NCBI GenBank assembly: GCA_029940345.1
Contig: JAOZRC010000354.1
Span: forward strand, 1-6,001
Length of the DNA: 6,001 nt
Direction: 5' to 3'
Origin: Desulfobacterales bacterium
GTDB taxonomy: Bacteria > Desulfobacterota > Desulfobacteria > Desulfobacterales > JAUCGF01
In this document: positions 1 through 3,973 of the stretch, piece after piece
Position numbering within the stretch: the first letter of the stretch is position 1
Layout: every line of letters starts with the position of its first letter
Notes under the pieces: model-generated
The model's input: the letters and a program-made list of their open reading frames with translations, nothing else
The model's database searches: none
What the model was told of the DNA's origin: nothing
Translations under genes and position numbers: made by a program

Positions 1-96
1 AACCGCACAGGTTGCTATTTTTTAATGGGCGATTATTTAACGCAAATGGTATTAGCAGTGAAACAGTACAGCCGTTTATCAAACGCCAAACTGTAA
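1..96 (+). CDS. Possible C-terminal tail of an unidentified upstream gene
   Basis: Frame 1 is open from the window edge to a TAA at 94-96 and would encode 31 residues, including GCYFLMGDYLTQMVLAVKQY and ending in NAKL. The stretch reads like protein, with mixed hydrophobic and polar residues, but it is too short to assign to a family. The stop codon lies in and next to the loop of a perfect hairpin (85-103), so the last codons overlap a repeat-like structure. It could be the end of a real gene, the end of a transposase belonging to the repeat whose right end is at 151, or chance. An open run of this length in AT-rich DNA is not significant by itself. Confidence 0.25.
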   Translation, partial: NRTGCYFLMGDYLTQMVLAVKQYSRLSNAKL

Positions 97-103
97 GTTT
101 GGC
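85..103. repeat. Perfect hairpin, 8-bp stem with GTA loop
   Basis: GCCAAACT (85-92) pairs with AGTTTGGC (96-103) around the three-base loop GTA. No T-tract follows on either strand, so it is not a typical intrinsic terminator. The GTA loop is shared with the GTCCC-GTA-GGGAC hairpin at 283-295. Both hairpins lie a little upstream of a TGTAAAC motif and an AAGGATGCC end, which suggests equivalent core hairpins of two related repeat elements. The pairing is seen directly; the equivalence is inferred. Confidence 0.6.
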
Positions 104-112
104 ACTCTGTCT

Positions 113-151
113 AAAATTGTAAACCGCTTTTCGGCCAAAATAAAGGATGCC
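113..151 (+). repeat. Diverged copy of the right end of the 203-342 element
   Basis: This stretch aligns without gaps to 304-342, the right end of the MITE-like element, with about 30 of 39 positions identical by hand count. The conserved parts are TGTAAAC (118-124) and the terminal AAGGATGCC (143-151), separated by the same distance in both copies. The intervening bases differ more. No left partner (GGCATCC plus GTTTACA) is visible in 1-112, so the left end either lies before the window or has decayed. The hairpin at 85-103 may belong to the same element. Confidence 0.55.
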
Positions 152-194
152 GATATTATTTCGGTTTTTCGATGGCGCACCCGCAAATTTGAAG

Positions 195-202
195 AAGATT
201 CG
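195..202. repeat. Left copy of 8-bp target-site duplication
   Basis: AAGATTCG directly abuts the left terminal inverted repeat starting at 203. The identical octamer sits at 343-350, directly after the right terminal repeat. A direct repeat that exactly brackets two inverted termini is the expected footprint of transposase-mediated insertion. Confidence 0.7.
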
Positions 203-342
203 GGCATCCTTCATTAATCAGTTTACACTTTGACCCGTTAGGGACATAATATCTATAGAAAAAAGGCTTACCGTTGCAACAAGTCCCGTAGGGACGAAAT
301 AAAAAAAGTGTAAACTACTTTCAGGCGATTATGAAGGATGCC
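203..342. mobile_element. MITE-like non-autonomous element, 140 bp
   Basis: The termini are perfect 12-bp inverted repeats, GGCATCCTTCAT (203-214) and ATGAAGGATGCC (331-342). A second perfect 11-bp inverted pair, GTTTACACTTT (221-231) and AAAGTGTAAAC (305-315), is nested inside. The octamer AAGATTCG flanks both ends (195-202 and 343-350). The interior has no meaningful open reading frame and holds two copies of a CCCGT(T)AGGGAC unit about 51 bp apart. These are the features of a miniature inverted-repeat transposable element, which would be moved in trans by a related transposase not present here. An 8-bp duplication occurs in several insertion-sequence families, so I do not assign one. The right end lies 65 bp before the clpS start codon. 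Alternatives are a dispersed structured repeat or a regulatory RNA fold, but the exact flanking duplication favours insertion. Confidence 0.7.
234..295 (+). repeat. Two CCCGT(T)AGGGAC units in direct orientation
   Basis: CCCGTTAGGGAC (234-245) and CCCGTAGGGAC (285-295) recur 51 bp apart and differ by one inserted T. The second is part of GTCCC-GTA-GGGAC (283-295), a 5-bp stem with a three-base loop. The first is less perfect because GACCC replaces GTCCC. Both lie inside the MITE-like element. I recall CCCGTAGGGAC motifs as dispersed repeats in other bacterial genomes, but I cannot verify this here. Confidence 0.55.
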
Positions 343-350
343 AAGATTCG
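343..350. repeat. Right copy of 8-bp target-site duplication
   Basis: AAGATTCG follows the right terminal inverted repeat without a gap and is identical to 195-202. The ninth base is G on both sides, but on the left that G is the first base of the terminal repeat, so the safe length of the duplication is 8 bp. Confidence 0.7.
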
Positions 351-407
351 GCTATTTAAATAAAACAAAGATGGTTCAGTAGAAGTAGAATTACGGAGAA
401 AGCGTTT

Positions 408-722
408 ATGGGCGTTAGTCGAACGGATATTGAAGACGGGGTGATAACCCAATCGCGTGAAAAAACGCGCGAGCCTTCAATGTACAAAGTCCTGATTCAC
501 AATGATGATTATACAACCATGGAGTTCGTTGTTGAAATTTTAAAGTTTGTGTTTCACAAATCCGAAGAGCGGGCAGCCACGATTATGCTTAACGTGCATA
601 AAAAAGGAGTGGGGGTTTGCGGTGTTTACACGTATGACATCGCCTCAACCAAAGTCAATAGTGTTCACCTGTTGGCAAGGGAGAGAGGTTATCCGTTGCG
701 ATGCTCCATGGAAGAAGAATAA
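408..722 (+). CDS. clpS: ATP-dependent Clp protease adaptor ClpS
   Basis: ClpS is a cytosolic adaptor that recognises proteins with destabilising N-terminal residues (N-degrons) and delivers them to ClpA for degradation by ClpAP. The 104-residue protein is near the usual length (E. coli 106). After a variable extension (1-22), the core begins with SMYKVLIHNDDYTTMEFVVE (24-43). N32, D33 and H64 match the residues that hold the substrate alpha-amino group in E. coli ClpS (N34, D35, H66). M38 matches the gatekeeper M40 beside the specificity pocket. The NVHKKG and CGVYT segments and the C-terminal RERGYPLRCSMEEE are also typical. The ATG at 408 is chosen because GGAG (395-398) lies nine bases upstream and because it keeps the N-terminal extension, which in E. 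coli is needed to alter ClpA activity. A start at M25 would remove it. The gene is 84 bp upstream of clpA on the same strand, probably in one operon. Its upstream region is interrupted by the element at 203-342. Confidence 0.95.
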   Translation: MGVSRTDIEDGVITQSREKTREPSMYKVLIHNDDYTTMEFVVEILKFVFHKSEERAATIMLNVHKKGVGVCGVYTYDIASTKVNSVHLLARERGYPLRCSMEEE

Positions 723-743
723 AGAACGTGAATTAAATGGTAA

Positions 744-778
744 CGAACTGCGGTTCGTCAGTATATGGGTCGCGACCA
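744..778. repeat. Two adjacent palindromes in the clpS-clpA gap
   Basis: ACGAAC (744-749) pairs with GTTCGT (754-759) around the loop TGCG. Ten bases later lies the perfect 10-bp palindrome GGTCGCGACC (769-778). Neither is followed by a T-tract, so they do not look like an intrinsic terminator. They could shape the mRNA between the two cistrons, by attenuation or a processing site, or bind a protein. The pairing is seen directly; a role is not shown. Confidence 0.45.
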
Positions 779-806
779 ACATGGTATAGACGTTTAAAAG
801 GGTGAA

Positions 807-3053
807 ATGATGATAAGCAGGAAGTTAAGCGCAACACTCGGGAATGCGGTCAAACTGGCGAAAAAAAAGCGTCATGAATACGTTTGTGTCGAACACGTTT
901 TATATGCGATTCTTAAAGATAAGCGCGGGGTTGAAATTATCGAAGCGTGTGGTGGTAATATTGATTCGATCATGTATGCGCTCGGCTTTTTTTTCGATCA
1001 GAAGATTGAGCATATCTCCCCCGAGGATAATAATTATGTTCTTCACCAGACCATCGGATTTCAAAGAGTGATCCAACGTGCGGTAAATCATGTACGCAGC
1101 GCCGAAAAAGAGGAAGCCGAAGTCGAAGATATTCTGGCCTCCATTTTTTTGGAAAAAGATTCGCATGCCGCTTTTTTCCTCAATGAAGCCGGTGTGACGC
1201 GTCTTGATGTTTTAAGCTATATTTCGCATGATACACCTGACACCCATTTGAAAGAAGGCCAGCCGAAGACGTCTTCCAAAACGAAAAAAACCAGGAAAAA
1301 ACGCGTTAATCCGCTAAAAGTCTTTACTGTTGATTTGGTTCAAAGGGCATCTCAAGGGAAATTAGACCCATTAATAGGCAGGATACCGGAATTGGACCGC
1401 ACTATCCAGGTGTTATGTCGCCGGCGTAAAAACAACCCGGTGTTTGTCGGCGATCCGGGGGTTGGCAAAACAGCGATGGCGGAAGGCTTGGCGATTAAAA
1501 TTCATAACGGTGACATCCCCGATCTGCTTGAAGGCATTCATATTTTTTCGCTTGATCTCGGCGCCCTGCTGGCCGGCACTAAATTTCGGGGAGATTTTGA
1601 GCAACGGCTAAAAAGTGTTTTGGCGGCGTTGAAAAAGATGCCCAAGTCGATCTTGTTTATTGATGAAATCCATACGATCGTGGGTGCCGGCGCGACCAGC
1701 AGCGGCACTATGGACGCCTCCAATATATTAAAACCCGCTTTGGCCACAGGTGAGTTGCGGTGTGTCGGCTCGACGACCTATGAGGAGTACAAAGGCCATT
1801 TTGAAAAGGACCGCGCCCTGTCCCGACGGTTTGAAAAAATAGAGATTGCCGAGCCTTCCGTTGCCGAAACTGTTAAGATATTAAAAGGACTAAAAAAAGT
1901 CTATGAAGAACATCACGGACTGGTCTACACGGATAAGGCGTTAAAGGCAGCCGCCGAACTGTCCGCCAAACATATTAATGACCGCTATCTTCCAGATAAA
2001 GCTATTGATGTGATCGACGAAACCGGCGCGTATTTAAGGCTGAAAGGTTCTTCACGGCGTAAAAAAATTCACGCCTCCGACATTGAAACCATAGTATCCC
2101 GCATCGCCAAAATTCCGGCGGTGAGTGTATCCGTGTCCGACCGCGACCAGTTGGAACATTTGGAAACGCGCCTTAAAGACGTGGTCTTTGGGCAAGATTC
2201 CGCGATTGCGTCCCTGGCAACCGCAATCAAACGCGGTCGCGCCGGTTTGGGAATACCGGAACGGCCTGTGGGCTCTTTTTTATTTGCCGGTCCCACCGGT
2301 GTCGGCAAAACCGAAGTCACACGGCAATTGGCCGCTGTTCTGGGTGTGCAATTCCTGCGTTTCGACATGAGCGAGTATATGGAAAAGCATGCGGTCGCTC
2401 GCCTTATCGGAGCCCCGCCGGGATATATCGGGTTTGAACAGGGCGGCCTTTTAACCGATGGCATCCGCAAACATCCCTATAGCGTTCTGCTCCTAGATGA
2501 AATTGAAAAAGCGCATCCTGATATTTTTAACATCCTGCTACAAGTTTTTGACCATGCCACTTTAACAGATAACAGTGGTAAAAAGGCCGATTTCCGCAAT
2601 ACCATCATCATTATGACATCCAATGCCGGAACGCGTGAAATGGGCGTTCAGACCATCGGCTTTGGCGATGTTCTGGATGACACCGAGGGTAAGGGTAAAA
2701 AAGCGATCGAAAAATTTTTCAACCCCGAATTCAGGAATCGACTGGATGCGATTATTACGTTTCAGGCCTTGAATGTTGAAATAATGGAAAAAGTCGTGGA
2801 TAAATTTATCATCGAGCTCAACACTCAACTGGCCTCGAAAAAAGTGTCCCTCTCTGTCACACCGGCCGTCCGTTCATGGCTGGCGGAAAAAGGCCACGAT
2901 CCGCGTTACGGAGCCCGTCCGTTAGCGCGTGTGCTTCAAACTGAAATTAAAGATAAGCTCGCCGATGAAATTTTGTTCGGCAAGCTTGTCAAAGGCGGGG
3001 TTGTCAAAATTGACCTTGAAGCTGAAACATTGCAATTTGAAATCGTGGAATAA
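807..3053 (+). CDS. clpA: ATP-dependent Clp protease ATP-binding subunit ClpA
   Basis: ClpA is a hexameric AAA+ unfoldase that threads substrates into the ClpP chamber in the cytosol. The 748 residues (E. coli 758) cover an N domain that docks ClpS (about 1-145), a linker (about 146-170), and D1 and D2 ATPase modules. D1 has Walker A GDPGVGKT (215-222), Walker B ILFIDE (282-287), pore loop KFRG (259-262) and arginine fingers R340/R341. D2 has Walker A GPTGVGKT (495-502), Walker B LLLDE (561-565), pore loop GYIG (539-542) and sensor-2 GAR (702-704). IGF (617-619) matches the ClpP-docking loop, and the absence of a middle coiled coil excludes ClpB. The linker is unusually basic (8 K/R in 154-166). 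The protein stops soon after the D2 small domain, without the alanine- and lysine-rich tail of E. coli ClpA. ATG occurs at 807 and 810. The second fits better, because GGGTGA (800-805) is too close to the first and E. coli ClpA also begins with a single Met before a short polar helix. ClpP is not in the window. Confidence 0.96.
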   Translation: MMISRKLSATLGNAVKLAKKKRHEYVCVEHVLYAILKDKRGVEIIEACGGNIDSIMYALGFFFDQKIEHISPEDNNYVLHQTIGFQRVIQRAVNHVRSAEKEEAEVEDILASIFLEKDSHAAFFLNEAGVTRLDVLSYISHDTPDTHLKEGQPKTSSKTKKTRKKRVNPLKVFTVDLVQRASQGKLDPLIGRIPELDRTIQVLCRRRKNNPVFVGDPGVGKTAMAEGLAIKIHNGDIPDLLEGIHIFSLDLGALLAGTKFRGDFEQRLKSVLAALKKMPKSILFIDEIHTIVGAGATSSGTMDASNILKPALATGELRCVGSTTYEEYKGHFEKDRALSRRFEKIEIAEPSVAETVKILKGLKKVYEEHHGLVYTDKALKAAAELSAKHINDRYLPDKAIDVIDETGAYLRLKGSSRRKKIHASDIETIVSRIAKIPAVSVSVSDRDQLEHLETRLKDVVFGQDSAIASLATAIKRGRAGLGIPERPVGSFLFAGPTGVGKTEVTRQLAAVLGVQFLRFDMSEYMEKHAVARLIGAPPGYIGFEQGGLLTDGIRKHPYSVLLLDEIEKAHPDIFNILLQVFDHATLTDNSGKKADFRNTIIIMTSNAGTREMGVQTIGFGDVLDDTEGKGKKAIEKFFNPEFRNRLDAIITFQALNVEIMEKVVDKFIIELNTQLASKKVSLSVTPAVRSWLAEKGHDPRYGARPLARVLQTEIKDKLADEILFGKLVKGGVVKIDLEAETLQFEIVE

Positions 3054-3080
3054 TTAAGATAAACGTTTCCACGGTTTTTT
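3040..3080 (+). terminator. Probable intrinsic terminator overlapping the clpA stop
   Basis: AAATCGTGGAA (3040-3050) pairs with TTCCACGGTTT (3067-3077), giving 11 pairs including one T-G wobble, and the 3' arm runs into a six-T tract (3075-3080). The left arm consists of the last clpA codons, and the TAA lies in the 16-base loop. The loop is longer than usual and the outer pairs use part of the T-tract, so efficiency is uncertain. The position at the end of the clpS-clpA unit, before a convergent gene, supports the call. Confidence 0.55.
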
Positions 3081-3137
3081 AACTATTCGGATAACGCCGA
3101 CCTGCATAATTGATGAATATTCAGATTTTTAACTATT
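3076..3137 (+). repeat. 12-bp direct repeat in the convergent gap
   Basis: TTTTTAACTATT occurs at 3076-3087 and again at 3126-3137, exactly 50 bp apart. The first copy follows the clpA terminator stem and the second runs into the inverted repeat at 3132-3168. The gap between the convergent genes (3054-3181) holds no open frame worth calling. Confidence 0.5.
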
Positions 3138-3168
3138 GAAACGTGAAGTCATCCGGTTTGTCAATAGT
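3132..3168. repeat. Inverted repeat between convergent genes
   Basis: ACTATTGA (3132-3139) is the exact reverse complement of TCAATAGT (3161-3168). Allowing a two-base bulge, AAAC with GTTT extends it to about 11 pairs around a 13-base loop. It begins 14 bp beyond the stop of the minus-strand M50 gene and could be the 3'-end hairpin of that transcript. The minus strand continues TAAAAATC after the stem, so the T-tract of a standard terminator is absent. Confidence 0.4.
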
Positions 3169-3181
3169 AATGCGCGTCAAA

Positions 3182-3805
3182 TTAACTGCCAATAAACACT
3201 GTACGCGCGAACTTAAACACCGGTGTAAAAATCGGGCTTAAAATATAGCCTAAAATGGGAATGTTGAGAATCCATCCGATAACAATCATGCCCAGGAATA
3301 TTTGAGGCACAACTGTCATTGCCTGCAAATAGCGGTCGGTTTGCTGACGGCTCAGAAAAGCGATCAGAACACGCGAACCATCCAGCGGATAGATCGGAAG
3401 AAGGTTAAACACCGCCAGCCCGATATTAATTTGAAATAATATGTACAGGAAGTTGGCAAACGACTGACTCATATTGGCCAGTCCGAAACGGAAAAACAAT
3501 CCGGCCAGCGCGGCCAAGACGATATTTGCCAAGGGGCCGGCGGCGGCGACAATAGCCATATCCTTTTGGGGATTTGAAAAATTGACCGGATTGACCGGGA
3601 CCGGTTTAGCCCACCCAAAAGGACCGAAAAGCAGCATCAACGTTCCGAAAACATCCAGATGCGACATCGGATTCAGTGTTATACGCCCCTCCATTTGCGC
3701 CGTACGATCGCCCAGGAATAGCGCAACATAGGCATGCGCCAGTTCGTGAATTGTCAGTGCCAGCAGGATTGCCGGGATTCTTAAAAAGAAGATCGGATCA
3801 AACAT
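3182..3805 (-). CDS. Site-2 protease family (M50) membrane metalloprotease
   Basis: The 207-residue, mostly hydrophobic protein has the zinc site of M50 proteases. HELAH (20-24) lies in the first membrane helix and carries two histidine ligands and the catalytic glutamate (E21). D142, in NLLPIYPLDGSR (134-145), is the third ligand. Between them lie GRITLNP (40-46), WAKPVPVNP (65-73) and AAAGPLANI (87-95), typical of the short bacterial group (YwhC-like) without PDZ or CBS domains. About five membrane segments can be read, near 5-31, 52-66, 84-108, 118-138 and 165-190. Members cleave within the membrane, but the substrate of this small subgroup is generally unknown and nothing here reveals it. 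The ATG at 3805 leaves the usual short N-terminus; AGAGAG about seven bases upstream is a weak ribosome-binding site. It is convergent with clpA and 168 bp downstream of the U32 gene on the same strand. All key residues are intact, and no anti-sigma factor or sigma factor gene is adjacent. Confidence 0.9.
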   Translation of the reverse strand: MFDPIFFLRIPAILLALTIHELAHAYVALFLGDRTAQMEGRITLNPMSHLDVFGTLMLLFGPFGWAKPVPVNPVNFSNPQKDMAIVAAAGPLANIVLAALAGLFFRFGLANMSQSFANFLYILFQINIGLAVFNLLPIYPLDGSRVLIAFLSRQQTDRYLQAMTVVPQIFLGMIVIGWILNIPILGYILSPIFTPVFKFARTVFIGS

Positions 3806-3831
3806 TTATTTTCTCTCTTTTCTATTTAAAG

Positions 3832-3854
3832 TAAAACCCGCACGCGGCGGTGCG
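3832..3854 (-). terminator. Possible intrinsic terminator between the U32 and M50 genes
   Basis: Read on the minus strand, CGCAC and GTGCG form a five-pair all-G/C-rich stem around the loop CGCCGC, followed by GGTTTTAC. This lies downstream of the U32 stop and upstream of the M50 start, so it could end the U32 transcript. The stem is short and the T-run is only four, so readthrough is possible. Confidence 0.35.
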
Positions 3855-3893
3855 ATGATGCGAGACAATCAATTCATAGATATAACCTATCCC

Positions 3894-3947
3894 ATTCAAA
3901 AATTATGGCTAAATCTAAATCCTCCATAATGACCATTGAATTTGAAT
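3894..3947. repeat. Nested inverted repeats in AT-rich gap
   Basis: ATTCAAA (3894-3900) pairs with TTTGAAT (3941-3947). Inside it ATTATGG (3902-3908) pairs with CCATAAT (3924-3930) around a 15-base loop. The arms are separated by one base on the left and ten on the right, so the fold is asymmetric. It occupies the centre of the very AT-rich gap between the U32 and M50 genes. It could be part of a regulatory site for the M50 gene, or chance pairing in AT-rich DNA. Confidence 0.35.
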
Positions 3948-3973
3948 ATAATATAACTATAAACTCGAAAACA

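Noticed and set aside
150..169. CCGA/TCGG stem followed by TTTTT as a terminator for an upstream gene
   Set aside because: The stem has only four or five pairs with a seven-base loop, too weak to call.
275..303. TTGCAA and AATAAA as a promoter inside the MITE reading toward clpS
   Set aside because: The -10 match is poor and the spacer contains the GTCCC-GTA-GGGAC hairpin, so the evidence is insufficient.
203..342. CRISPR array or phage attachment site
   Set aside because: The repeats are inverted termini with one flanking duplication. There are no regularly spaced identical repeats with unique spacers, and no integrase or tRNA gene is nearby.
547..789. 80-codon plus-strand frame overlapping clpS
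   Set aside because: It is out of frame with clpS, whose full-length protein is clearly conserved, and its product has no recognisable features.
2069..2470. 133-codon open frame on the minus strand inside clpA
   Set aside because: It lies wholly opposite the conserved D2 ATPase coding sequence, has a composition typical of an antisense shadow (many P, R, S and T), and matches no family I recognise.
3874..3936. 20-codon minus-strand open frame between the U32 and M50 genes
   Set aside because: It is very short and has no good ribosome-binding site. Its sequence coincides with the AT-rich inverted repeats, so chance is the simplest explanation.
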